Assembly (NCBI RefSeq): GCF_900115095.1
Contig: NZ_FOVH01000002.1
Span: forward strand, 372,001 to 436,000
Reading direction: 5' to 3'
DNA from: Actinomadura madurae
Lineage (GTDB): Bacteria > Actinomycetota > Actinomycetes > Streptosporangiales > Streptosporangiaceae
Length of the DNA stretch: 64,000 nucleotides
The notes below the pieces were generated by a model. The model saw only the letters and a program-made list of their open reading frames with translations, searched no databases and had not been told where the DNA came from. Below, in pieces: positions 30,800-38,977 of this stretch (positions within the stretch are counted from its first letter, which is position 1; each line of letters begins with the position of its first letter). The translations under genes were made by a program, and so were the position numbers.

Positions 30800-32482
30800 G
30801 TGAGGATGGCGGTTGCCGCTGGAACAGGGGATGGGGGATCACTGCGGCCTTTGACCGAGGACGGAAGTCCGGCAGGGCCGGTCGAAGTCGTACCCGACCT
30901 GGTGTCGGCGATCGCGGAGCGGGAGCGGGGGGAGTCGCCGCGGTGGGTGTGGGGGGCCACGGCGCGGCTCTACCCGCGGCTGCTGGACGCCGGGGTGCGG
31001 GTGGGGCGCTGCCACGACCTCGAACTGGTCGAGAGCCTGCTGCTCGGGCACGCCGGGCGGTACGGGGAGCCGCGCTCCGTCCGGGCGGCCTGGGCGCGGC
31101 TGCGCGGCGAGCCGGTGCCGGCCGACCGCCCGCCGCGCGAGGAGCCCGCGCAGGCGTCGCTGTTCGACGACGCCGCACGCGACGAGCCCGCCGACGACCT
31201 GGAGCAGATCGTCGCGGTGCACGCCGAGCAGCAGCGCGCCATCGCCGGGCTCGGCGGGTTCGCGCTGCTCGCGGCGGCGGAGTCGGCCGGGTCGCTGGTC
31301 GCGGCGGAGATGGCGCGCGATGGGCTGCCCTGGTCGGCCGACGAGCACGACGCGCTGCTCACCGAACTGCTCGGGCCGCGCCCCTCGGGCGGCCTGCGCC
31401 CCCGCAGGCTGCAGGACCTCGCCGACCGGATCAACGCCGCGTTCGGCCCTCGGGCGCACGTCAACCCCGACTCTCCGGCACAGATCCTCAAGGCGTTCGC
31501 GTCGGCGGGCCTGCCGATCCCGTCCACCCGCGCGCACGTCCTCAAGCGGCTCGACCATCCGGCCGTCCCGCTGCTGCTGGAGTACAAGGAGCTCTCCCGC
31601 CTGCACACCGCGCACGGGTGGGCGTGGCTCGACACGTGGGTGAGCGGTGGCCGGTTCCGGCCCGAGTACGTGGTCGGCGGCGTGGTGTCCGGGCGCTGGG
31701 CGACGAGCGGCGGCGGCGCCCTGCAGATCCCGCGCGTCCTGCGCAGGGCCGTCGTCGCCGATCCCGGCTGGTCGCTGGTCGTGGCGGACGCCGCGCAGCT
31801 CGAACCGCGGGTGCTGGCGGCGCTGGCCGGCGACCGGGCCTTCGCCGACGCCGCCGCGCACGGCGACCTCTACACGGCGCTCTCCGACGCCTTCCACGAC
31901 GACGGCGACGGCGGCCTGAGCGCCCGCGCCAAGGCCAAGCTCGCCCTGCTGTCCGCCATGTACGGGGGCGGGACGGGGGAGGCGGTGCAGCTCCTCGCCG
32001 TCCTGAAGAACAGGTTCCCCGACGCCTTCGAGTACGTGGAGGCCGCCGCGCGGGCGGGGGAGCGGGGCCGGCTCGTCCGGTCCCGGCTCGGCCGCACGTG
32101 CCCGCCGCCGTCCGCCGGATGGCGCGAGCTGACCGCGGCGGGCGACGACGACGCGGCCGGCCCCCGCCAGGGGCAGGCGGCGCAGGCGCTGCGCGGCCGG
32201 GGCCGCTTCACCCGCAACTTCGTCGTGCAGGCGACGGCCGCCGACTGGGCGCTGGCCCTGCTCGGCTCGCTGCGCCGCCGCCTCACCGCGCTCGGCCGCC
32301 CTCGGCTGGTGTTCTTCCAGCACGACGAGGTCATCGTGCACACCCCCGCCGAGCTGGCCGCCGACGTCACCGCCGCGGTGCGCGCCTCGGCGGACGAGGC
32401 CCGCCGCCTCCTGTTCGGCGACACCCCGGTCGTGTTCCCCATGGACATCGCCGTGGTGGACCGCTACGGCGACGCCAAGTGA
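30800..32482 (+). CDS. Family-A DNA polymerase (bifunctional 3'-5' exonuclease/polymerase type)
   Basis: A 560-residue actinobacterial protein related to the polymerase half of Pol I. Motif A reads VVADAAQLEPRVLAAL (catalytic Asp), motif B region AKAKLALLSAMYGGG and motif C FFQHDEVIVHTP, with the catalytic HDE. The N-terminal 190 residues are an exonuclease-like domain, but the classic DEDD residues are not evident, so proofreading is doubtful. It is shorter than Pol I. GTG 30800 is chosen, with ATG 30806 close behind. Its last 19 bp overlap the convergent SGNH gene. Confidence 0.85.
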   Translation: MRMAVAAGTGDGGSLRPLTEDGSPAGPVEVVPDLVSAIAERERGESPRWVWGATARLYPRLLDAGVRVGRCHDLELVESLLLGHAGRYGEPRSVRAAWARLRGEPVPADRPPREEPAQASLFDDAARDEPADDLEQIVAVHAEQQRAIAGLGGFALLAAAESAGSLVAAEMARDGLPWSADEHDALLTELLGPRPSGGLRPRRLQDLADRINAAFGPRAHVNPDSPAQILKAFASAGLPIPSTRAHVLKRLDHPAVPLLLEYKELSRLHTAHGWAWLDTWVSGGRFRPEYVVGGVVSGRWATSGGGALQIPRVLRRAVVADPGWSLVVADAAQLEPRVLAALAGDRAFADAAAHGDLYTALSDAFHDDGDGGLSARAKAKLALLSAMYGGGTGEAVQLLAVLKNRFPDAFEYVEAAARAGERGRLVRSRLGRTCPPPSAGWRELTAAGDDDAAGPRQGQAAQALRGRGRFTRNFVVQATAADWALALLGSLRRRLTALGRPRLVFFQHDEVIVHTPAELAADVTAAVRASADEARRLLFGDTPVVFPMDIAVVDRYGDAK

Positions 32483-33150
32483 GCCGCCAGGGCGCGGATC
32501 GTGTTGGCGGCGGCGAACGCGTGCCCGCGGGCGTTGAGATGCAGCTGGTCGCCGCTGTAGATGCCCGGGTCGGCCGCGACGGGATGCCCGTGCGGGTTGT
32601 CGACGTGGCAGACGCCGTGCTCCGCGGCGACCTCGGCGGTCAGGGCGGCCAGCCGCTTCGTCCGCGCCGACATCACCTCCCGGTAACGGGACATGCCGAG
32701 GCCGGCGGCCGTGATGTCCAGCAGGCCGATCGTGACCACGTCGGCCCCGGCCGCGCGGAACGCCGCGACCATCGAGGACAGCTCCCGCCGCACCCCGGCG
32801 GCGTCGAAGCGCGGGCGGAGCATGTCGTTGCCGCCGGCCACCACGAACGCCAGGTCGGGGCCGAACTCCAGCGCCGGCCGGAGCTGCCCGGCCGCCACCT
32901 CGGCGGCGACGAGGTCGCGGCGGCCGAGGTTCAGCGCCGTGAACCCGGGCGCCACCGCGCCGAGCGCCTCTTCGACGCGGTCGGTCCACGACAGGTCGCG
33001 GTACCCCGGGACCGGCTCCCGGATCCCCTCGGCGACGCTGTCGCCGATCGTCACCATCCTCGTCCAGGGCGCGTCGGCGAGCAGTGCCGCGGCCTCCGCG
33101 GCGGGGAGCACGGACGGGTCCGTCCACTCCGACAGGGTCGTCTCGATCAT
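32464..33150 (-). CDS. SGNH/GDSL-family hydrolase
   Basis: A 228-residue esterase-fold protein. Block I is MVTIGDSVAEGI (catalytic Ser), block III is VVAGGNDMLRP (Gly, Asn) and block V is SGDQLHLNARGH (Asp/His). No signal peptide is seen, so it acts inside the cell or on small substrates. It lies 11 bp after the MFS gene and would share its transcript. A second, related hydrolase is encoded at 48941-49714; it has a different tail. Confidence 0.88.
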   Translation of the reverse strand: MIETTLSEWTDPSVLPAAEAAALLADAPWTRMVTIGDSVAEGIREPVPGYRDLSWTDRVEEALGAVAPGFTALNLGRRDLVAAEVAAGQLRPALEFGPDLAFVVAGGNDMLRPRFDAAGVRRELSSMVAAFRAAGADVVTIGLLDITAAGLGMSRYREVMSARTKRLAALTAEVAAEHGVCHVDNPHGHPVAADPGIYSGDQLHLNARGHAFAAANTIRALAAHLASP

Positions 33151-33161
33151 CGTCTCTCCTC

Positions 33162-34547
33162 TCAGGACCTCGCGGGACGGACGGCGAGGAGCATCCCCGC
33201 GGCGGCCGTGCCCGCGGCGGCGAGCGTGCAGAACAGATAGACGGCGGTGTAGTCGCCGTGCGCCGCGCGGCCCGGCAGGAGCGCGGCGAGGACGGCGATG
33301 CCGAGGGCGCCGCCGAGCTGGCGGGCCGTCGTGTTGAGCCCGGTCGCGCCGGCGAACCGCAGCGGGCCGGCCGACAGCGCGGCGGCCGAGGCGGTGCCCG
33401 TGGTCACCATCCCCATCCCCGTCCCGACCAGCAGGCCCACCGGCAGCCAGAACGTGAGGAAGTGCGGCTCCGCGGGCAGCGAGACGACCGCCCACACCCC
33501 CGACACGATCATGATCAGCGCGCCGCCCGCCACCGCGGGACGGACGCCGGTGCGGGCGGTGAGGCGGCCCATCACGATCGCCGCCGCGGTGGCGGTGAAC
33601 GCCCCGGGCGTCGAGGCGAGGCCCGCCTTGAGGATCGAGTAGTGCCACTCCCCGGTCAGGTAGAGCACGCCGAGCAGCAGCCACGCGTACAGGGCCGTCC
33701 CGTAGAGGAACGACGCGGCGTTGGCGACGGCGAACTGCCGGTCGCGCCAGAGCGAGATCTCCAGCGCGGGCACCGGATGCCGCACCGACCGCCACAGCGC
33801 CAGGGCGACCAGGACGATGCCGCCGAGCAGGAGCGCCAGTGTCCGGGCGTCCGTCCACGCCCAGTCCTGGGACCGGGTCACGCCCAGCGCGACGCCGCCG
33901 ACGCCGGCGCCGAGCAGGACGGTCCCGGCGAGGTCGGGCAGCCGCCCCGCGGCGCCCTCGGCGCGCGGCAGGCGCAGCCCGCCGAGCAGCATCGCCAGGC
34001 CGAACGGCAGGTTGATGACGAACAGCGACCGCCAGCCCAGCTGGTCCACCAGCACCCCGCCCAGGCCGGGGCCGATCGCGGCGGCGAACGCGCCCGCCGC
34101 GCTCCACAGCCCGATGCTGCGGGCGCGCCTCTCGGGCGGCGTGTCCTTCAGCAGTAGCGCGAGGGACGCGGGGATCAGCGCGGCCGCGGCGGCGCCCTGC
34201 ACGCCGCGCGTCACCAGCAGGACCGGCACGTTCGGCGCGACCGCGCAGGCCAGCGAGGCCAGCGTGAACAGCCCGGTGCCCCACAGGTAGAGCGAGCGCC
34301 GCCCGACGAGGTCGGCGAGCCGGCCGGCGGGGGCGAGCAGGGCCGCGAACAGCACCGCGTACAGCGTGATCACCCAGGTGAGCCCGGACAGCGAGGTGCC
34401 CGGGAAGTCGGCGTGCAGGTCGGCGACGGCCAGGTTGGCGACGGTGGCGTCGAGCATGGCCAGGAACGTCGCCCCGGCCGCCAGCCAGGGCACGTCCCGC
34501 CGTGCTCCGGCCGCGCGGGGCGGCGCCGCGGTGGTCTCGGCGGTCAT
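33162..34547 (-). CDS. MFS exporter (DHA2/EmrB-like)
   Basis: A 461-residue major facilitator protein with 12-14 hydrophobic helices. It has the antiporter-type motifs LAGRLADLVGRRSLYLWGT-like loop after helix 2 (motif A) and DATVANLAVADLHADF in helix 1, typical of the drug:H+ antiporter family 2. It probably exports a drug or toxic metabolite. The start is divergent from a TetR gene, and two copies of an operator-like sequence lie between them. It precedes the SGNH gene by 11 bp. Confidence 0.9.
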   Translation of the reverse strand: MTAETTAAPPRAAGARRDVPWLAAGATFLAMLDATVANLAVADLHADFPGTSLSGLTWVITLYAVLFAALLAPAGRLADLVGRRSLYLWGTGLFTLASLACAVAPNVPVLLVTRGVQGAAAAALIPASLALLLKDTPPERRARSIGLWSAAGAFAAAIGPGLGGVLVDQLGWRSLFVINLPFGLAMLLGGLRLPRAEGAAGRLPDLAGTVLLGAGVGGVALGVTRSQDWAWTDARTLALLLGGIVLVALALWRSVRHPVPALEISLWRDRQFAVANAASFLYGTALYAWLLLGVLYLTGEWHYSILKAGLASTPGAFTATAAAIVMGRLTARTGVRPAVAGGALIMIVSGVWAVVSLPAEPHFLTFWLPVGLLVGTGMGMVTTGTASAAALSAGPLRFAGATGLNTTARQLGGALGIAVLAALLPGRAAHGDYTAVYLFCTLAAAGTAAAGMLLAVRPARS

Positions 34548-34570
34548 GGGTCTGGGCCTCCAGAAAAATA

Positions 34571-34583
34571 AACGAACGGTCGT
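34571..34583. promoter_or_regulatory. TetR operator copy 1
   Basis: AACGAACGGTCGT occurs here, 24 bp upstream of the MFS start, and again at 34636-34648, 65 bp away. The ACGA...TCGT ends are inverted. Two identical copies flanking divergent tetR and exporter promoters make binding by that TetR very likely. Confidence 0.7.
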
Positions 34584-34626
34584 ACAATCTTCTATCCGGA
34601 GGCCCCGCGTCAAGGGGAGGGGAGGA

Positions 34627-34655
34627 TTGACTTAGAACGAACGGTCGTGCAGATT
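34627..34655 (+). promoter_or_regulatory. Promoter of the divergent tetR gene
   Basis: TTGACT at 34627-34632 and CAGATT at 34650-34655, 17 bp apart, resemble -35 and -10 boxes of a vegetative promoter. The second operator copy lies in the spacer, as expected for autorepression. Confidence 0.45.
34636..34648. promoter_or_regulatory. TetR operator copy 2
   Basis: The second identical AACGAACGGTCGT, placed in the spacer of the tetR promoter, 15 bp before the GTG of tetR. Confidence 0.7.
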
Positions 34656-34662
34656 AAGACCC

Positions 34663-35274
34663 GTGAGCACTGACGGACGTCTCCTCAAGGGAGCGCAGAC
34701 GCGCAGGGTGATCCTCTGCCGGGCCGCCGACATCGCCTCTGCGGAGGGCCTGGAGGGGCTCTCGATCGGCCGGCTCGCCACCGAGCTGGGGATCAGCAAG
34801 AGCGGCGTGTTCACGCACTTCGGCTCCAAGGAGGAGCTGCAGCTCGCCACCGTCGGCAAGGCGGTCGAGGTGTTCCGCGAGCACGTGGTCGAACCCGCCC
34901 TCGCCGCCCCGGCGGGGCTCGGGCGCGTCCGCGCGCTGCTGGACGCCTGGCAGCGCTACCAGCGCGAGCCCGTCTTCCCCGGCGGCTGCTTCTTCCACTC
35001 CACGATGGCCGAGTTCGACGCCCGTCCCGGCCGCGTCCGTGACGCGATCGCCGCGTCCCAGCGCGACTGGGGCGCCTTCCTGGAGCGCTGCCTGCGCGAG
35101 GCGCGGGACCTCGGGGAGATCGACGCGTCCACCGACGTCCCGCAGCTCGCCTTCGAGCTGGAGGCGGCCTGCCGCACGGGCGCCGCGCACGCGCTCCTGT
35201 ACGACGACCCGTCCCTGTTCGACCGGGCCACGCGGGCGATGACCACCCGGCTGGAAGCGGTCGTCACCGGCTAG
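34663..35274 (+). CDS. TetR-family regulator of the MFS exporter
   Basis: A 203-residue TetR protein. HTH residues are GLEGLSIGRLATELGISKSG then VFTHFGSKEELQLATV. The ligand-binding domain (TetR_C_33-like) includes PVFPGGCFFHSTMAEFDARP, a feature of regulators close to QacR/AcrR relatives that control exporters. It starts at a GTG close to its promoter and is divergent from the MFS gene. Confidence 0.92.
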   Translation: MSTDGRLLKGAQTRRVILCRAADIASAEGLEGLSIGRLATELGISKSGVFTHFGSKEELQLATVGKAVEVFREHVVEPALAAPAGLGRVRALLDAWQRYQREPVFPGGCFFHSTMAEFDARPGRVRDAIAASQRDWGAFLERCLREARDLGEIDASTDVPQLAFELEAACRTGAAHALLYDDPSLFDRATRAMTTRLEAVVTG

Positions 35275-35300
35275 GCCCAGCGCGGCTGGAAGATGGCCGG

Positions 35301-35328
35301 GGCGGACGGGCGTGGTGCCCCGTCCGCC
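35301..35328. terminator. Bidirectional terminator between tetR and ABC ATPase
   Basis: GGCGGACGGG (35301-35310) pairs with CCCGTCCGCC (35319-35328), a perfect 10-bp stem with an 8-base loop. It sits in the 73-bp gap between the convergent ends of tetR and the ABC ATPase gene. Confidence 0.75.
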
Positions 35329-35347
35329 TCGGTCTCTGTCCGCTGCT

Positions 35348-36148
35348 CTACTTGTCGCGCGAGGATCCCGACGCGGCGGGCGCCGCGCCCGCCACCGTGG
35401 CGCCGCCCCGGACGAGCCGCCCCACCTCGGCCCTGAGCTGGACGAACTCCGGCAGCCCCCGGGTCTCGATCTGGTCGCGAGTGGCCGGCAGCCCGACCGG
35501 CAGGTCGGCGTGCACCCGGGCGGGCGAGCGGTTCAGCACGACCACCCGGTCACCGACGTAGACGCTCTCGTCGATGTCGTGGGTGACCAGCAGGATCGTA
35601 ATCTTCTGGGTCCGGTGCACCTGCAGGACGAGGTCCTCCAGGTCCTCCCGGGTCTGCGCGTCGACGGACCCGAATGGCTCGTCCATCAGCATCAGCGAGG
35701 GCCGGTACGCCAGCGCCCGCGCGATCGACACGCGCTGCTGCATGCCGCCCGACAGCTGCCACGGGTACTTGCGGCCCGCGTCCGGCAGGCCCACGGACTC
35801 CAGCGCCTCCTGCGCCGCGGCGCGCCGCTCCTGGCGGGACTTGCCGCGCCGGCGCAGCGGCAGCGCCACGTTGTCGCGGACGGTCAGCCAGGGGAACAGC
35901 GAGCGGCTGTAGTCCTGGAAGACCACCGCGAGGTCGTCCGGCACGCCGTTGATCGCCGTCCCGTCGAGGGAGAGCTTCCCGCCGGTGGGGGTGATCAGCC
36001 CGGCGATGCAGCGCAGCAGCGTGGACTTGCCGCAGCCGGACGGCCCCACGATGCTGACCAGCTGACCGTCCGGGACGGTGAGGTCGAGGCCGTCGAGGGC
36101 CAGGTGGCCGTCCGCGTAGGAATGCGTGAGGCCGGATATCTGAAGCAT
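35348..36148 (-). CDS. SsuB/TauB-like ABC ATPase
   Basis: A 266-residue ATPase of the nitrate/sulfonate/taurine importer class. Walker A GPSGCGKST (residues about 35-43), Q-loop VFQDYSRSLFPWL, signature QLSGGMQQRVSIARAL, Walker B LMLMDEPFGSVD and H-loop LLVTHDIDES are all intact. It is the last gene of the system encoded at 35348-38761 and is the only ATPase among the two neighbouring systems. It may therefore also power the second one. ATG 36148 is used. Confidence 0.93.
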   Translation of the reverse strand: MLQISGLTHSYADGHLALDGLDLTVPDGQLVSIVGPSGCGKSTLLRCIAGLITPTGGKLSLDGTAINGVPDDLAVVFQDYSRSLFPWLTVRDNVALPLRRRGKSRQERRAAAQEALESVGLPDAGRKYPWQLSGGMQQRVSIARALAYRPSLMLMDEPFGSVDAQTREDLEDLVLQVHRTQKITILLVTHDIDESVYVGDRVVVLNRSPARVHADLPVGLPATRDQIETRGLPEFVQLRAEVGRLVRGGATVAGAAPAASGSSRDK

Positions 36149-36204
36149 GTCGGCCGCCTTATCTGTGTGTGTGCGTACAAAATCGTTGGTAAGGGGGGTT
36201 TCGG

Positions 36205-37008
36205 TCAACCGGCGAGCCTCCGCGCGCCGGCGTGCCAGGCGAGCAGCCGCCGCTCCAAGAGCAGGAACGCGGCGTTGAACAGGAATCCGAGGATCCCGAG
36301 CATCACGATCCCCGCCCACATCCGCGGCAGCTCGAAGGAGCGCTGCGCGCCGATCAGCTCGGAGCCGATGCCCGCGGTGCTGCCGAACAGCTCCGACAGC
36401 ACCATCAGGATCAGCGCGAACGACAGCGCCACCCGCAGCCCCGCGAAGATCTTGGGCGCCGCCGCCGGGAGCACGATCGTCAGCAGCCGGCGCGCCGGGC
36501 CGATGCCGAACACGCGCGCCGTGTCGAGCTGGAGCGGCTCCACCGTGCGGACGCCGTCGGCGGTGTTCAGCAGGACCGGCCACACCACGCCGAACGCGAT
36601 CGTGACGACCTGCATGGTCGCGCCGAGCTGGAAGACCATGATGAAGAACGGCAGCAGCGTCGGCGGCGGCACCGCCCGCAGGAACTCCAGCACCGGGCTG
36701 AACAAATCGTCCAGCACCCGGGACCGGCCGATCGCCGCGCCGATCGCGATGCCGGCGGCGCCCGCCGCGGCCCACCCGATGAACAGGTGGGTCAGGCTCG
36801 TGGAGAAGTCGTCCACCGCCTTGTCCGAGAGGAACAGCTGGGACGCGGGGCCGGAGAACCACAGCTCGTGCAGGGCCTTGAGGATCGTCGTGGGCGGCGG
36901 GAAGTAGGTCTCGTCCAGCGCCCGGGTGAGCAGCTCCCACAGGACGGCGGCGAGCGCCACGAGCCAGCCGCGCTCGGCGATCGCCCGGGTCGCTCTGAGG
37001 CCCCTCAT
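36205..37008 (-). CDS. ABC importer permease (second subunit)
   Basis: A 267-residue SsuC-type permease with about six hydrophobic segments. The EAA loop that docks the ATPase reads ARVFGIGPARRLLTIVLPAAAPKIFAGLR, in its characteristic position. Conserved PPTLLPFFIMVFQLG precedes it. It overlaps the neighbouring permease gene's stop by 4 bp and is distinct from it in sequence, so the channel is probably a heterodimer, unlike most SsuC systems. Confidence 0.9.
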   Translation of the reverse strand: MRGLRATRAIAERGWLVALAAVLWELLTRALDETYFPPPTTILKALHELWFSGPASQLFLSDKAVDDFSTSLTHLFIGWAAAGAAGIAIGAAIGRSRVLDDLFSPVLEFLRAVPPPTLLPFFIMVFQLGATMQVVTIAFGVVWPVLLNTADGVRTVEPLQLDTARVFGIGPARRLLTIVLPAAAPKIFAGLRVALSFALILMVLSELFGSTAGIGSELIGAQRSFELPRMWAGIVMLGILGFLFNAAFLLLERRLLAWHAGARRLAG

Positions 37009-37781
37009 GAGGCCCCCTCCACCTGGGCGCCGTGCCAGCGGAACGCGATCCGCTCCAGCCCGAGCAGGCCCATGTTGGCCAGCAGGCCGAGGACACCGGC
37101 CCAGCACGCTCCGGCCAGCAGCAGGTCGGGGCGCCCGCCGCCGGACTGGGTGTCGCTGAGATAGATCCCGACCCCGTCGACGCCGCCGGCGAACAGCTCC
37201 GTGCTGATCACGACGATGAGCGCGACGGAGGCGGCGATCCGGACGCCGGTGGCGATGAACGGCGCGGCGCTCGGCAGCGAGACGCGCCACAGCACCGACA
37301 GCGTCCCGAACCCGAAGGCGCGCAGGCTGTCCTTGGCCAGCGGGTCGACGTCGCGGAGCGCGTAGAGGGTGTTGATGAGGATCGGCCACAGGCACGCGTA
37401 GAAGATCAGCGACATCTTCATCCGCGTCGGGTCCGCGAACAGGATGATGGCGAGCGGGATGAGCGCGACCGACGGGATGGGGCGCAGCAGCTCGACGAGG
37501 GCGCGCGCGGCGGTCCCGAGCAGCGGCACCGAGCCGAGCAGGACGCCGAGCGGGACCGCCACGAGCACCGCGAGCGCGAGCCCGCCGAACCAGGCCCGCA
37601 GGGTGGCCCCGACGTCGACGAGGAACTCCTGGTCGGCGGCCAGCCTCCCGGCCTCCCGCAGGATCGTCGACGCCGGGGGAAGCGCGGTCTCGTCGACGAG
37701 GCCCGTGCGGCTCAGGACCTCGATGACGGCGGCCACGCCGATCACCCCGGCGGCGCCGAGACCGATGCGGCGAGGGCTCAT
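37005..37781 (-). CDS. ABC importer permease (first subunit)
   Basis: A 258-residue SsuC-type permease: LRPIPSVALIPLAIILFADP, the usual proline-rich segment, and an EAA loop RAFGFGTLSVLWRVSLPSAAPFI. Its ATG overlaps the stop of the binding-protein gene by 4 bp. It is more like the first permease of the next system (41427-42236) than its own partner, so the duplication involved the whole three-gene block. Confidence 0.9.
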   Translation of the reverse strand: MSPRRIGLGAAGVIGVAAVIEVLSRTGLVDETALPPASTILREAGRLAADQEFLVDVGATLRAWFGGLALAVLVAVPLGVLLGSVPLLGTAARALVELLRPIPSVALIPLAIILFADPTRMKMSLIFYACLWPILINTLYALRDVDPLAKDSLRAFGFGTLSVLWRVSLPSAAPFIATGVRIAASVALIVVISTELFAGGVDGVGIYLSDTQSGGGRPDLLLAGACWAGVLGLLANMGLLGLERIAFRWHGAQVEGAS

Positions 37782-38761
37782 GAAGTCGACGCGAGGAACG
37801 TCTTGACGTCGATCGCCTTGTCCACGTAGCCGAACTCCTTCATGAGGTCGGCGACGCGCTGCAGCTTGGCGGCGTCGATCGAGGTCGGGTACGTCCCGTA
37901 GCTCATCGAGCCCGCGACCTTCGCGTCGATCCCCTTGGCGTAGCTGGGCAGGATGGTCTGGACGGCCTTCTGGTCGGCGGCGGCCATCCCCTGCGCCTTC
38001 TGGAGCGCGCGCTGGAACGCGGCGACCGTCTTCGGGTTCTCCTCGGCGAACTTCTCGGTGACGGCGTAGCCGGCGATCGGCAGGTCGGCCGCCTGGCCGG
38101 TGGACAGGTCGGCGACCATGCGGGCGCCCATCGACGTGCCCATCTGGGTGCCGAACGGCTCGATCGCCTGGACGGCGTCGACGCTCTTGGACTTCAGCGC
38201 CTGCTCCATGGCGGGCGGGGCGACCTCCACGAAGTTCTTGTCCTCGTCGAAGGTGACGCCCTGCGGCTGGGCGGCGGCGCGGACCAGCATCGTGCTGACG
38301 TTGCGCTTGGTGTTGACGGCGATCTTCTTGCCCGCCAGGTCCTTGATCGTCCGGTACGGGGAGTCGCCCCGCACCATCAGGGTGTGCGTCTTGGACGCGG
38401 CCCGGAATCCCTCCGCGACGATCTTCGGCTTGAAGCCGGGGTCCTTGGTCCCGGCGGTGAGCAGCGAGACGTAATTGCCGAAGCTGAAATCGAGCCGGCC
38501 GCTCTTGAGCAGCGGGATTCCGGCGGCACCGCCCTGGATGACCTGAGTTCTCACGGTCAGGCCCTCGGCTTTGAACAGCCCCTTGGACAATGCGATCTGG
38601 ACGGGTGCGGTGTCGGCGACCGTCATGGTGCCGAGCGTGATCTGCGATTCTTCCAGGCCGTTGGCCGACGTCTTCTCGTCGGAACCGCCGCAGGCCGTGG
38701 AGAGCGCAACCGTGAGCGCGAGCACGCCGGCGAAGGCGGCTCGGGAGTGGGAAGCAAACAT
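37778..38761 (-). CDS. NMT1/SsuA-like substrate-binding lipoprotein
   Basis: A 327-residue solute receptor. The signal MFASHSRAAFAGVLALTVAL ends in a lipobox STAC. The mature part is an NMT1/SsuA-like fold: TLGTMTVADTAPVQIALSKG (ligand-binding start), GLFKAEGLTV and DFSFGNYVSLLTAG. The class binds sulfonates, nitrate, taurine, thiamine precursors or aromatic acids; this ligand cannot be told. It heads the operon ending in the ATPase. A lower-GC region and a hairpin separate it from the benzoylformate decarboxylase gene. Confidence 0.88.
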   Translation of the reverse strand: MFASHSRAAFAGVLALTVALSTACGGSDEKTSANGLEESQITLGTMTVADTAPVQIALSKGLFKAEGLTVRTQVIQGGAAGIPLLKSGRLDFSFGNYVSLLTAGTKDPGFKPKIVAEGFRAASKTHTLMVRGDSPYRTIKDLAGKKIAVNTKRNVSTMLVRAAAQPQGVTFDEDKNFVEVAPPAMEQALKSKSVDAVQAIEPFGTQMGTSMGARMVADLSTGQAADLPIAGYAVTEKFAEENPKTVAAFQRALQKAQGMAAADQKAVQTILPSYAKGIDAKVAGSMSYGTYPTSIDAAKLQRVADLMKEFGYVDKAIDVKTFLASTS

Positions 38762-38914
38762 GAGCGACGCTCCATGGACGGGGGAAATCGCTGGGGGTCA
38801 ACCCTGAACGCGCGGGGAGCGTAGCGCACGAAGGCCACGCTCCGGGAGAGGCGGGAGCTCAGTGCTCACTTACGTGAAGAGGTGTGAACAAATTGTGATA
38901 TTTCCTCACCGTTT

Positions 38915-38951
38915 CGAGGGCGGCCGCTTTCGCCGCCAGAAACGGCCCTCG
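38915..38951 (-). terminator. Hairpin terminator after the benzoylformate decarboxylase gene
   Basis: CGAGGGC and GCCCTCG form a 7-bp stem that encloses a smaller GGCGGCGAAAGCGGCC hairpin. It lies 27 bp after the benzoylformate decarboxylase-like gene, before a lower-GC stretch (38870-38910) that probably holds the promoter of the downstream receptor gene. This argues for two transcripts. Confidence 0.55.
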
Positions 38952-38977
38952 CCTCTCCCCGCGTCCGGTCGGTGCGG

